A stretch of 64,000 nucleotides of DNA from Dastarcus helophoroides (lineage: Eukaryota > Arthropoda > Insecta > Coleoptera > Bothrideridae), in the NCBI GenBank assembly GCA_028583605.1, contig CM053331.1, positions 40,243,283-40,307,282 of the forward strand, read 5' to 3'. Both the position numbers and the translations under genes were made by a program. Every line of letters starts with the position of its first letter. The first letter of the stretch is position 1. Shown piece by piece: positions 20,083-32,440 of this stretch. The notes beneath the pieces were generated by a model. That model searched no databases, was not told the origin of the DNA, and was given only the letters and a program-made list of their open reading frames with translations.

Positions 20083-20145
20083 TTTTTTCCCTGGGAAATT
20101 TTGACCTTTTCTTGAAGTTCAACACTTTTCTCGAAACTGGAAGTT

Positions 20146-20214
20146 GCAACGTTTGTTGTGTTTTTTAATCTTTTTTAGTTTCAGGGGACAATTTCTGTAT
20201 TTTAATTTTTGGAA
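20146..20214. mobile_element. third E1 fragment
   Basis: gcaacgtttgttgtgttttt, then ctttttta, then gtttcaggggacaatttctg: a diverged E1 body about 60 bp past the palindrome and parallel to its right arm. The duplication suggests local copying of the right arm and its gcaacg junction. Confidence 0.7.
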
Positions 20215-20560
20215 AGCTTTAAATTATAGTTTAAGGGCCAAAATTTTGGATGTTTTCAAAAGTCTGTAACTCGAAAAAAAAGTGTCATGTACTAAAATGA
20301 AAAATGGGTAATTAAAGCCCCAAGATTCTAGTTTTTAAGTCTTGAAATTAAATTTTTTAACGTCAGCAGTCGTTGACCAATCATAAGGAAACCACGGGCC
20401 GATAATTTTTCAAAAATTTTTGTTTATGTGTAAAAGGGTTTACGCATGTCAATTTTTTGTGTGCAGTGATCCCATTATAAGGTGCTTCTAGATGATTTAA
20501 TTGTCTTCAATTTGACAGGTTTATTATTTAATTTATCGCCAAGTTGTCGTTCCTGAACTC
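20215..20560. other. AT-rich single-copy DNA
   Basis: No frame, RNA or tandem repeat seen. Confidence 0.5.
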
Positions 20561-21807
20561 AAAAAGGTCGTCGTTTTAATGTTAAACTTGGACTTAAATT
20601 CTGAGCTAATCCATAATAATGTTGAAGGAAAAAGAGGTTCCTTCCAAATTTAATAAAAAAGTAGGCTAGAAAATCTGGGGGAGTTAAATATGAACAGCTG
20701 AGAAACATTTGGTACCAAAATATGACAAATTTATTAACCAAATTTAGCATTTGTTCAAGTTCTGAACGAATTTTGCAAAAGAAATTTGAGTGAGTTGGCA
20801 ACAAGTCTGGGGCATATCAGTACCACAGTACCAAATTCTGTGGAATTACGAAACCAAAGTCTAAGAGAATTCCATAATACAGTTAAGAAAACCTGGATAC
20901 CAAAATCTGAAAATTACGTTACCCAATCTCAGCAATTCTCGGAATCAAGTCTGAGCAACATTTATCACCAAATTGCCAAATTTTGGGGCAAAATCTCTAC
21001 AGAATTTACTATAATATATGAGTAACATTTAATACCAAATCCCTACCAACATTTAATACCAAATCTAAGCAACTATTAAGGCATAATCTGAGTAAAATTT
21101 GATATAAAATATGAGTAACATTTAATACGAAATCCACACCAATATTCAACACCAGATCTAAGTAACTTTTAAAGCAAAATGTGAGTAAAACTTGATGTCA
21201 AATATGAGTAAAACTTGATGTCAAATATGAGTAACATTTAATACGAAATCCACACCAATATTCAACACCAAATCTAAGTAACTTTTAAAGCAAAATGTGA
21301 GTAAAACTTGATGTCAAATATGAGTAAAACTTGATGTCAAATATGAGTAACATTTAATACGAAATCCACACCAATATTCAACACCAAATCTAAGTAACTT
21401 TTAAAGCAAAATGTGAGTAAAACTTGATGTCAAATATGAGTAAAACTTGATGTCACATATGAGTAAAACTTGATGTCAAATATGAGTAACATTTAATGCG
21501 AAATCCACGCCAACATTCAACAGCAAATCTAAGTAACTTTTAAGGCAAAATCTAGTAGAGTTTGATACGAAATATGAGTAACGATTTTTAAAAAGTAATC
21601 CTATCCTTTCTTAAGGATTAAGAGGTATGTCGCCTATAATATCTGAAGTATTTTGGTGTCGAAATCAAAACGAATCTTGAATTTGAATTCCGAGCTAATC
21701 GGCAATTCTTCTTCAAAATTCAGTTAGATTTTAACACCAAAATCTGAGGGAATTCGTTGGCAAATTTCAACAGCCATTTGGTACCAAAATATTTACAGTT
21801 TACCAAC
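20561..21807. repeat. degenerate taccaaatctgagcaa array with ~116-bp block
   Basis: Short diverged units of the type accaaatctgagtaacattt, about 20-25 bp. From 21110 to 21560 there is a clearer larger repeat marked by ccacaccaatattcaacacc at 21134, 21250 and 21366 and a variant at 21504 (periods 116, 116 and 138). The last is longer by one extra aaacttgatgtcaaatatga unit. No gene. Confidence 0.8.
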
Positions 21808-22995
21808 CAAATTTGGACAAATGTTGTGTCTGCTTGCCAAGATCTGTTTTGAAAATGAAATTTGATTACCAAACATGAATGGGGGTCAAATTGTAAAGAT
21901 TTTTGTCGAAGAGGATTCGACTGTACATTGTGTGAGGTTTTAATTTTAAAAATCTAAGAATTCCATGTTCAATATAAATGATTTGGACAAATGTTGTGTC
22001 TGCTTGCCAAGATCTGTTTTGAAAATGAAATTTGATTACCAAACATGAATGGGGGTCAAATTCTGAAGAGTTTTGTCGAAGAGGATTCAACTGTACATTT
22101 TGTGAGGTTTTGATTTTAAAAATCTAAGAATTCCATGTTCAATATGAATGATTTGGACAAATGTTGTGTCTGCTTGCCAAGATCTGTTTCGAAAATGAAA
22201 TTTGATTACCAAACATGAATGGGGGTCAAATTTTGAAGAGTTTTGTCGAAGAGGATTCAACTGTACATTTTGTGAGGTTTTGATTTTAAAAATCTAAGAA
22301 TTCCATGTTCAATATGAATGATTTGGACAAATGTTGTGTCTGCTTGCCAAGATCTGTTTTGAAAATGAAATTTGATTACCAAACATGAATGGGGGTCAAA
22401 TTCTAAAGAGTTTTGTCAAAGAGGATTCAACTGTACCATTTGTGAGGTTTTGATTTTAAAAATCTAAGAATTCCATGTTCAATATGAATGATTTGGACAA
22501 ATGTTGTGTCTGCTTGCCAAGATCTGTTTTGAAAATGAAATTTGATTACCAAACATGAATGGGGGTCAAATTCTGAAGAGTTTTGTCAAAGAGGATTCAA
22601 CTGTACATTTTGTGAGGTTTTGATTTTAAAAATCTAAGAATTCCATGTTCAATATGAATGATTTGGACAAATGTTGTGTCTGCTTGCCAAGATCTGTTTT
22701 GAAAATGAAATTTGATTACCAAACATGAATGGGGGTCAAATTCTGAAGAGTTTTGTCGAAGAGGATTCGACTGTACAGTTTGTGAGGTTTTGATTTTAAA
22801 AATCTAAGAATTCCATGTTCAATATGAATGATTTGGACAAATGTTGTGCCTGCTTGCCAAGATCTGTTTTGAAAATGAAATTTGATTACCAAACATGAAT
22901 GGGGGTCAAATTCTGAAGAGTTTTGTCGAAGAGGATTCAACTGTACATTTTGTGAGGTTTTGATTTTAAAAATCTATGAATTCCATGTTTAATAT
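21808..22995. repeat. 170-bp satellite, 7 copies
   Basis: The marker gatttggacaaatgttgtgt lies at about 21810, then 21980, 22150, 22320, 22490, 22660 and 22830: exact 170-bp spacing with only a few differences per copy. Small minus-strand frames (21866-22090, 22716-22940) repeat the same text and are artefacts. 170 bp is in the size range typical of nucleosome-length satellites. The unit is closely related to the next array. Confidence 0.96.
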
Positions 22996-24360
22996 GAATG
23001 ATTTTGGTACCAAATCTGATCAAATTTTGATACCAAAAGAACTATTGATCCTTCTATTCTTTTCTTTTAATCCTTCTATTCTTTTCTATTTATCCTTCCA
23101 AATGCAGTTACATTGCAACCCCAAAATCTGCGGGAATTTGTGGCCAAACTCTAAAAGTTATTTTGTACCATGATATGACAAGTTTACAACCAAATCTGAG
23201 CATATGGTAAGTATTTTCTTGCCAAGACCTATTTTGAAAATAAAATTTGATGACCAAACATGAGGAGCCAAGGCGTGGAATTCTGAAGGATATTGTGGCA
23301 CTAAAGCCAAAGAAGATCTAACAGTACATTTTGCGGGGTTTTCCTTTTAAAAATCCAAGATTTTGCATGTTCAATCTGAGCGATTTTGGTACCAAATCTG
23401 ATCAACTTTTGATACCAAAGGAAATATTGATCCTTCTACTCTTTTCTATTGATCCTTTCAAATGCAGTGAAATTACAAGCCCAAAATCTGTGAAAATTTG
23501 TGGTCAAACTCTAAAAGTCATTTGGTACCAAAATATGACAAGTTTACTAACCAAACCTGAGCAAATGTTAGGTGTTTTCTTGCCAAGACCTGTTTTGAAA
23601 ATAAAATTTGATGACCAAACAGGAGGAGCCAAGGCGTGAAATTCTGAAGGATATTGTGGCACTAAAGCCACAAAAGATTTAACAGTACATTTTGCGGGGT
23701 TTTGCTTTTAAAAATCCAAGATTTTGCATGTCCAATCTGAGCGATTTTGGTACCAAATCTGATCAACTTTTGATACCAAAGGAAATATTGATCCTTCTAC
23801 TCTTTTCTATTGATCCTTTCAAATGCAGTAAAATTACTAGCCCAAAATCTGTGGAAATTTGTGGTCAAACCTTAAAAGTCATTTGGTACCAAAATATGAC
23901 AAGTTTACTAACCAAATCTGAGCAAATATTAAGTGTTTTCTTGCTAAGACCTGTTTTGAAAATAAATTTTGATGACCAAACATGAGGAACCAAGGCGTGG
24001 AATTCTGAAGGACATTGTGACACTAAAGTCAAAGAGGATACAACAGTACATTTTGCGAGGTTTTGCTTTTAAAAATCCAAGAGTTTCCATGTCCAATCTG
24101 AGCGATTTTGGTACCAAATCTGATCAACTTTTGATACCAAAGGAACTATTGATCCTTCTATTCTTTTCTATTGATCTTTTCAAATGCAGTAAAATTACAA
24201 CCCCAAAATCTGTGGAAATTTGTGGTCAAACTCTAAAAGTCATTTGGTACCAAAATATGACAAGTTTACTAACCAAATATGAGCAAATGTTAAAAGTTTT
24301 CTTGCTAAGACCTATTTTGAAAATAAAATTTGATGACCAAACCTAAGGAGCCAAGGCGTC
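22996..24360. repeat. 361-bp tandem repeat, ~4 copies
   Basis: Copies are marked by gattttggtaccaaatctga at 23000, 23382, 23743 and 24104, giving periods of 382, 361 and 361. The second half (ttgccaagacctgttttgaa onward, to caatctgagcgatt) matches the whole 170-bp unit of the preceding array, while about 190 bp (the accaaatctgatcaactttt to tttactaaccaaatctgagc part) is absent from the 170-bp form. Plus-strand frames of 97-125 codons recur at the same phase and are not taken as genes. Confidence 0.93.
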
Positions 24361-24890
24361 GAATTTTAAAGAATATTGTCACACTAAAGTCGAAGAAGAA
24401 CAGTCTAATTTTCAAGCTTCTAATTTCAAAATCTAATTGCACCATAATATTTTGGTACCAATTCTGAACAACTTTTAATGCCAAATCTGAGCAAGTTTGC
24501 AGGCCAAATCTCAATTACTTTTGTAGCCAAATCTAAGTAACTTTTGAGAAAATTTGTATAACGTTTGTAGTGAAATCTGAGAAATATTGGATGGCACATA
24601 TGAGCCAAACTGAAGCAAATATGGTTTTTTCTGATTTTTTTTAAGATTCGACGTATGTAGTTTATAATAAATGAAGTATCTTGGTAGTTATATCAAAATT
24701 TTGGGCTTGAATTCTGAGCTAGTTGATAACAAACTTTAGTAAGAGGGTGATCTTGGAAATTCGCTAAAATTTTAACTAGAAACCTTAGGAAACTTTATGT
24801 CGAAGACTGAGATTAGTTTGGTACCAAAATATAACAAATTTTGTAAGCAAATCAAGCAAATTTTGAAAATGAAATTAGAAGGTCGTCAAT
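24361..24890. repeat. decayed margin of the 361-bp family
   Basis: Strongly diverged taccaaatctgagcaa-type units without a clear larger period. No gene. Confidence 0.6.
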
Positions 24891-24951
24891 AATTGAAATA
24901 CAAATCTTGTAATCTTTTTTGGTTTCATGAGATAAGATTTGTATTTCAATT
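24891..24951. mobile_element. miniature E1-related foldback
   Basis: Ends ttgaaatacaaatctt and aagatttgtatttcaa form a perfect 16-bp inverted repeat around ggtttcatgag. It resembles E1 with most of the interior removed. Confidence 0.6.
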
Positions 24952-25390
24952 TTTGAAGAGAACCAAGACCACCAAAGACACACAAGGATTCCACCAAAAA
25001 AAGAGAGAGTCAATGATAAAGTCTGCGGATTTGACAATGAGTATTTGACACAAAATTCTTCATCTTAGAAAAAGTCGAAATATATGGAATAAATAATTTA
25101 AAGCATTTTGGTACCAAAGAAGTATTTTGAGGTTAAAGTCCAGATGAACTCTCAGAATGAATTCTGATGGAATCGATATCAACTTTAGTAAGTTTTTATT
25201 CTAATTTCAGACCCACCAAACTATAAAGAAATTTGATACCAAACTCTTAAGGGCGTTTGGTATCAAAATGTGAGAAATTTTTCCAAATCTATTCAAATTG
25301 GGATTAATCTTGACATTAAAATCTAAACGAGTTTTAGAGACTAAATTTGAAAGAGTTGTTAATAAAGTTTAAAGAAGTTTCGTGCCAAAT
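24952..25390. other. low-order diverged repeats, no gene
   Basis: Contains scattered accaaat and gacaccaa phrases but no steady period. No gene or RNA recognised. Confidence 0.5.
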
Positions 25391-26470
25391 TCTAAAAATT
25401 TGTGCCAGCAAAACCTGAAAAAAATTGACACCAAGGGCTGGAGTCGCAACAGATTTTATGAAGGCTTTCGTATCAAATTAAAAATGAAGTTTGACATCCG
25501 ATTGATTAATTGGTTGTTAACCTTGGGTTAAACGACAAATCTTGTTTTCATGAAAGTAGATGAGCAATTTTAGGCCCCCTTCCCTCCTAAAACAGAGGGG
25601 GAATTTTAATACCAAAATATTACACAAATTTGTAGCGAATTACTACACAGCTTTTGGTTTGAAAACAAGTATAATGAACTTGTAGAGTATTTTTTCCAAA
25701 ATCTGAAAAAATTCGACACCAAGGGCTGGAGTCGCAACAGATTTTTATGAAAGATTCCGTATCAAATTGAAAATAAAGTTTGACAGCTGATTGATTAATT
25801 GATTAATAAGATTGAGTTGGATAACAAATCTTATTTTCAGGAAAATAGATGAGCAATTTCAAGCCCCCCTCCCTCCTAAAACAGGGGACAATTCTAATAC
25901 CAAAATCTGTAGAGAATCACTACACAGCTTTTGGTTTGAAAAGAAGTATACCGAACTTGTAGAGTATTTTTTCCAAAATCTGAAATAACTCGACACCAAG
26001 GGCTAAAGTCGCAACAGATTTTTATGAAGAATTTCGTATCAAATTAGAAATGAAGTTTGACATCCGATTGATTAATTGATTGATAACATTGGGTTAAATG
26101 ACAAATCTTGTTTTCATGAAAGTAGATGAGAAATTTCAGGCCCCCCTCCCTCCTAAAACAGAGGGAGAATTTTATTACCAAAATATTACACAAATCTGTA
26201 CCGAATTATTACACAGCTTTTGGTTTGAAAAAAAGTATACTGAACTTGTAGAGTATTTTTTCTAAAATCTGAAAAAATTCGACACCAAGGGCTGAAGTCG
26301 CAACAAATTTTTATGAAGAATTTCGTATCAAATTAAAAATATAGTTTGACAGCTGGTTGATTAATTGATCAATAACATTGAGTGGGATGACAAATCTTGT
26401 TTTCATGAAAATATATGAGCAATTCCAAGCCCCCCTCCCTCTTAAAACAGGGGAGGATTCTAATACCAAA
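25391..26470 (+). repeat. ~285-bp repeat, direct orientation, ~4 copies
   Basis: The phrase gacaccaagggctg occurs at 25428, 25715, 25992 and 26281 (periods 287, 277, 289). Each copy continues through caacagatttttatgaa, then gattgattaattgatt, then gcccccctccctcctaaaac, then ctacacagcttttggtttga. Copies differ by small indels and several base changes, so this block looks older than the inverted block that follows. No gene. Confidence 0.9.
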
Positions 26471-29400
26471 ATCAAAGAACCCAAAACGTTAAGACGACTG
26501 CCAAATACCTCTTAAGGTTTTCAAGTAGTTTCTTTTGTTCTAAAGAAGACATTGTCGACCGATTTTAGAAAAAATGCTCGGCAAGTGCAATATACTTTTT
26601 TTCACACCAAAAGCTGTATAGCGATCCGATACAGATTTATTTATTATTTTGGTATTAGAATTCTCCCCTGTTTTAAGAGGGAGGGGGGCTTGAAATTGCT
26701 CATCTATTTTCATGAAAACAAGATTCGTCATCCTACCACTTTTAACAATCAATTAATCAATCAGATGTCAAACTTCATTTTTAATTTGATACGAAATTCT
26801 TCATAAAAATTTGCTGCGACTCCAGCCCTTGGTGTCAATTTTTTTCAGATTTTTGTGGCACAAGTTTTAAAAATTAAACAAAGTTTATTCACAAATTGGA
26901 AAATAACGCAGACTTTGTGAAATACTTTTTAGAAACCTCAAAGAACCCAAAACGTCAAGACGACTGCCAAATACCTCTTAAGGCTTTCAAGTAGTTTCTT
27001 TTGTTCTAAAGTAGACATTGTCGACCGATTTTAGAAAAAATGCTCTGCAAGTGCAATATACTTTTTTTCAAACCAAAAGCTGTGTAGTGATCCGCTACAG
27101 ATTTATTTAATATTTTGGTATTAGAATTCTCCCCTGTTTTAAGAGGGAGGGGGGCTTGAAATTGCTCATCTATTTTCATGAAAACAAGATTCGTCATCCT
27201 ACCACTTTTAACAATCAATTAATCAATCAGATGTCAAACTTCATTTTTAATTTGATACGAAATCCTTCATAAAAATTTGCTGCGACTCCAGCCCTTGGTG
27301 TCAATTTTTTTCAGATTTTTGTGGCACAAGTTTTTAAAATTAAACAAAGTTTATTCACAAATTGGAAAATAACGCAGACTTTGTGAAATACTTTTTAAAA
27401 ACCTCAAAGAACCCAAAACGTCAAGACGATTGCCAAATACCTCTTAAGGCTTTCAAGTAGTTTCTTTGTTCTAAAGTAGACATTGTCGACCGATTTTAGA
27501 AAAAATGCTCTGCAAGTGCAATATACTTTTTTTCAAACCAAAAGCTGTGTAGTGATCCGCTACAGATTTATTTACTATTTTGGTATTAGAATTCTCCCCT
27601 GTTTTAAGAGGGAGGGGGGCTTGAAATCGCTCATCTATTTTCATGAAAACAAGATTCGTCATCCTACCACTTTTAACAATCAATTAATCAATCAGATGTC
27701 AAACTTCATTTATAATTTGATACGAAATCCTTCATAAAAATCTGCTGGGACTCCAGCCCTTGGTGTCAAATTTTTTCAGATTTTTGTGGCACAAGTTTTT
27801 AAAATTAAACAAAGTTTATTCACAAATTGGAAAATAACGCAGACTTTGTGAAATACTTTTTAGAAACTTCAAAGAACCCAAAACGTTAAGACGACTGCCA
27901 AATACCTCTTAAGGTTTTCAAGTAGTTTCTTTTGTTCTAAAGTAGACATTGTCGACCGATTTAAAAAAAAATTGTCTGCAAGTTCAATATACTTTTTTTC
28001 AAAGCGTAAGCTGTGTAGTGATCCGCTACAGATTTATTTACTATTTTGGTATTAGAATTCTCCCCTGTTTTAAGAGGGAGGGGGGCTTGAAATTGCTCAT
28101 CTATTTTCATGAAAACAAGATTCGTCATCCTACCACTTTTAACAATCAATTAATCAATCAGATGTCAAACTTCATTTTTAATTTGATACGAAATTCTTCA
28201 TAAAAATCTGCTGCGACTTCAGCCCTTGGTGTCAATTTTTTTCAGATTTTTGTGGCACAAGTTTTTAAAATTAAACAAAGTTTATTCACAAATTGGAAAA
28301 TAACGCAGACTTTGTGAAATACTTTTTAGAAACCTCAAAGAACCCAAAACGTTAAGACGACTGCCAAATACCTCTTAAGGCTTTCAAGTAGTTTCTTTTG
28401 TTCTAAAGTAGACATTGTCGACCGATTTTAGAAAAAATGCTCTGCAAGTGCAATATACTTTTTTTCAAACCAAAAGCTGTGTAGCGATCCGCTACAGATT
28501 TATTTACTATTTTGGTATTAGAATTCTCCCCTGTTTTAAGAGGGAGGGGGGCTTGAAATTGCTCATCTATTTTCATGAAAACAAGATTCGTCATCCTACC
28601 ACTTTTAACAATCAATTAATCAATCAGATGTCAAACTTCATTTTTAATTTGATACGAAATTCTTCATAAAAATTTGCTGCGACTCCAGCCCTTGGTGTCA
28701 ATTTTTTTCAGATTTTTGTGGCACAAGTTTTTAAAATTAAACAAAGTTTATTCACAAATTGGAAAATAACGCAGACTTTGTGAAATACTTTTTAGAAACC
28801 TCAAAGAACCCAAAACGTCAAGACGACTGCCAAATACCTCTTAAGGCCTTCAAGTAGTTTCTTTGTTTCAAAGTAGACATTGTCGACCGATTTAAAAAAA
28901 AATTCTCTGCAAGTTCAATATACTTTTTTTCAAACCAAAAGCTGTGTAGTGATCCGCTACAAATTTATTTAATATTTTGGTATTAGAATTCTCCCCTGTT
29001 TTAAGAGGGAGGGGGGCTTGAAATTGCTCATCTATTTTCATGAAAACAAGATTCGTCATCCTACCACTTTTAACAATCAATTAATCAATCAGATGTCAAA
29101 CTTCATTTTTAATTTGATACGAAATTCTTCATAAAAATCTGCTGCGACTCCAGCCCTTGGTGTCAAATTTATTCAGATTTTTGTGGCACAAGTTTTTAAA
29201 ATTAAACAAAGTTTATTCACAAATTGGAAAATAACGCAGACTTTGTGAAATACTTTTTAGAAACCTCAAAGAACCCAAAACGTCAAGACGACTGCCAAAT
29301 ACCTCTTAAGGCTTTCAAGTAGTTTCTTTTGTTCTAAAGTAGACATTGTCGACCGATTTTAGAAAAAATGCTCTGCAAGTGCAATATACTTTTTTTCAAA

Positions 29401-29740
29401 CCAAAAGCTGTGTAGTGATCCGCTACAGATTTATTTACTATTTTGGTATTAGAATTCCCCCCTGTTTTAAGAGGGAAGGGGGCTTGAAATTGCTCATCTA
29501 TTTTCATGAAAACAAGATGCGTCATCCAACCGACTTTTAACAATCAATGAATCAATCAGATGTCAAACTTCATTTTTAGTTTGATACGAAATCCTCCATT
29601 AAAATCTGCTGGGAGTCCAGCCCTTGGTGTCAATTTTTTTCAGATATTTGTAGCACACGTTTTTACAATTTGACAAGGTTCATTCAAAAATTGGAAAATA
29701 ACGCAGACTTTGTGAAATACATTTTAGAAAGCTCAAAAAA
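26471..29740 (-). repeat. 466-bp satellite, 7 copies, inverted to previous block
   Basis: The marker gacattgtcgaccgatttt recurs at about 26549 and then every 465-466 bp to about 29343. The part from ggtttgaaa-complement to gggcttgg-complement is the reverse complement of the 285-bp repeat; about 180 bp (cacaaattggaaaataacgc, then ctcaaagaacccaaaacgtc) is extra. Copies are close to identical. The paired small open frames on both strands (MIVKSGRM-type minus, MSTDFRKN-type plus) recur in each copy and are artefacts. The last copy is more diverged. Confidence 0.95.
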
Positions 29741-30000
29741 CTCGAAACAAGACGACTTTTGAATACCTTTCAAAGCTTTCAAATAGTTTGTTTGTTCCAA
29801 AAGTGTTTTCAAAAATATTACAAGGTACATACAAAAATTGGAAAATAATGTAGACTTCGCGAAACACTATTGATTCTTCGTTTAGGATGTTATTGTGCAA
29901 ACTATATGCTTTTAAAAATTTGAACGTCCTGCTTTGGTCAAAGGTCAGGCCGTCTATTATACAAATTAATTAAAATGAGCGGTAATTTTCGATTTTTTAT
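29741..30000. repeat. decayed edge of 466-bp satellite
   Basis: Diverged copies of gaaaataatgtagacttcgc and neighbouring text, fading into single-copy DNA. Confidence 0.6.
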
Positions 30001-30634
30001 CTTTTTTAGGACGTCGACTGCGTTAAAGTCACTCTGTATGTATATTACCATCATTTAAGTTTCAAAACACTAGCAATTAAATATTATAATGAATTTAGAA
30101 ATCTCACACGGTTGGTATCGAAATTTATAGTCGACGTGTTTATCGACTGGAATTAATTGTGTTCAAAAATTAATTATATTTCTAAATCGAAGTATTTATA
30201 TGTAAACAACGATTAAGGTAATGTTTGTAACGATGATTAATAAAAAAAAATTGGTTAAACATCAGAAGGTCAAAATCACCTTCGTTATGTAGGAAACTAA
30301 GACCGAATATGGAAGCTGAAGAACAATAGGAACATAAAGGATATTTCGTTTTATAAATAAAGTAATTTAACAATATCGTATACCGGAAACCATTGTGCCA
30401 TTAACATACCTACGACTCGTATCACCTGAAGCATCGTTGTTAAAGGAAAACGTCTTAATCAGCTTTATGATAAATGTTCAAAACTCTATTCTCACAATAA
30501 TTAGCTGGTGTTGTGTTTTCAAAACCTTATTGTTTAACCATCGTATATTATCCTAGGAAGTATTTCTAGACTCCACAGTTAAGAATTAAACGAGATAAAC
30601 CAGCGTACGTTTTTGGAATGAGATAAAATTATTT

Positions 30635-30718
30635 CGATTTGACAGCTCATTTGCTCAATTTGACAGCTTATTTGCTCGATTTAACTGCCTCTTTACTCGA
30701 TTTGACTGCTCATAGTTC
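30635..30718. repeat. four 21-bp repeats (cgatttgacagctcatttgc)
   Basis: Units start at 30635, 30656, 30677 and 30698 with exact 21-bp spacing and two to five differences each. The sequence is unrelated to the 21-bp arrays on the left of the window but has the same period. It may be an early, small-scale minisatellite. Confidence 0.85.
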
Positions 30719-31128
30719 ATTGTGAGTGTGTCACAATTGTATTTGGGCAACAAATTTGGAATCTAGACGTCGAACTTGATTGGAAATGATACGCAACTGA
30801 CGGTACTTCGGTGTCACAGATTTTTGCCATTCTGTCGCCAAATTTGCGATTCGAAATAAACAAAAAACCAAAACTTGTAGCAGCTTGGTGTGACATATGG
30901 TTTGCTACTAAATCGACCCTTCTGAATTCAAATTTGTCAACGAAAGTACCCTAGGTTAAGCCGTTTGGAAACTACGATGGGTCTATTAAAAAATAATATG
31001 AAGTCTTCAAGTTTGGAAACGTCTCGATATTTTATATGAAACAATGGACATCCCCAGATTTTTTTTTTGAGAAATCATATAGTGTTTGGTTAATTTTAAG
31101 AATCTAGGTGCGAAATTGCTCCCGATTT

Positions 31129-31165
31129 AATGTCTATAAGCGAAATCGTTTCGCTTAGAGACATT
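31129..31165. repeat. 37-bp near-perfect hairpin
   Basis: Arms of 17 bp (aatgtctataagcgaaa and tttcgcttagagacatt) with one mismatch around a three-base loop. A partial copy of one arm, ttaagcgaagtcgtttc, follows at about 31167. It could be an RNA hairpin or a recombination palindrome; no terminator role is expected in this kind of genome. Confidence 0.7.
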
Positions 31166-31755
31166 TTAAGCGAAGTCGTTTCAAAAACTCCTGATTAACT
31201 CCATATAGTCATACCGGCGAATTCTAGGGCCCTAAATGACCCAGATCGTAAAATTCCCCAAACTGATGATTTACAACCTCAAAAGAGTAATAATTAAGGG
31301 CGGTGGCCTATCAGCATCGTTAGAATGGGTCGCTTTAGCGCCCCTCGCCGGATATTAACCTATTCCCTTCCTCGTTACCACTAAACATTCTCGTTATAGA
31401 GATATGGTTGTAGCTAACGTTTGCTAAACCGACTTAACTGTCGTACTTCTTCAACGCGAGATAAGGCTACCATTTAACGCCTCGAAACGTCGCCTCTAAA
31501 CGCCAGAATACAATGAGATAATGACGGAATGATGTAGTTTTGTCGGCGCGCGAAGACCCTAAGGAGGTTAAAGACGGTATTAGCTTAAACTATTAGCACT
31601 GCTGATAGGATCTTTATCGGGTACATATTGTTAATTAATTCCGTTGCTTTGGGAAAGCTAACGCTTTGTTGGTTATTTACGTCTCTCTTTTATTTATTCG
31701 CTTTGTTGGGGACGTTCACATAGAAGTGAATGCAACTCTTTGATTTATTTTCATA

Positions 31756-32030
31756 AGAACTATCTTTGGTTATATTATTATTCGTAGAGCATCAAGGGCC
31801 CCTTTTGTTTGACCCAGGGGCTCCCAAGTGTTTTAATCCGGTCCTGCCATGGCCGCTTCTTCAATTACTCGACGTTACTTTTCTAATTTTTTCCAGTTTT
31901 GAGCTGTTTGATTCAGTTTTACACGAAGAACTGTTTTTGGCTATAGTTTTACTAGAAGAGCATTAGAGGTCCCAGAGGCTCCCAAGTATTTTAATCCGGT
32001 CCTGCTCCGGTCGCTTTTTCAGTTGCTTGA
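31756..32030. repeat. degenerate 171-bp tandem duplication
   Basis: agaactatctttggttatat at 31756 aligns with agaactgtttttggctatag at 31927. The match continues through gagcatcaagggccc, ggctcccaagtgttttaatc and cggtcctgc. The two copies are clearly related but differ by many substitutions and small indels. The duplication explains why an open frame extends here. Confidence 0.75.
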
Positions 32031-32440
32031 TACAATACGTCTCATTTTTTTCTGTGAAAGTCAACTGTGGGACCGAAATAATGAGAAAATGAGATACAAT
32101 TTTCTTGTTTTTCTCTTAGGAAACCTCTTAATTGTATTGATTTTGTATCACATTTCAGTCTGGGGAGCGCAGTAAATGCTGAAAATTTTTCTTTCTCATT
32201 AATTAGCATCGCATTTGAACCTCCACAATATTAATTATAAATTTAATTAAACCGGCGATTTCGGAGGAAATTACCAAAGTCAATTAATTACGGCAGAACG
32301 TGTATATTAAATGGATGCGTTTCGAAACATATCAAAACAAATTATTTACATTACGCGTAAATATTTACGATGTGATATCCCGGCACGCAGAAATAATTTC
32401 TCTCGAGTTTTAAAGTGTTATTTTTATATTAAAATTTGCC

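Larger units (their letters stand above)
30001..32440. other. largest single-copy island, no gene recognised
   Basis: About 2.4 kb without large arrays, with more balanced composition at 31190-31620. No frame carries a recognisable domain; the best (31766-31966 plus) falls in a local duplication. This is the most likely place in the right two thirds of the window for conserved regulatory DNA, but I cannot point to a specific element beyond the small structures listed separately. Confidence 0.5.

Noticed and set aside
26540..29543. Repeated 62-84 codon frames on both strands (MIVKSGRM and MSTDFRKN types) as a gene family
   Set aside because: They mirror each other on opposite strands of a 466-bp satellite monomer and vary only as the DNA does.
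31766..31966. 66-codon hydrophobic frame as a small membrane protein
   Set aside because: It lies on a degenerate 171-bp tandem duplication and has no gene signals or recognised family.
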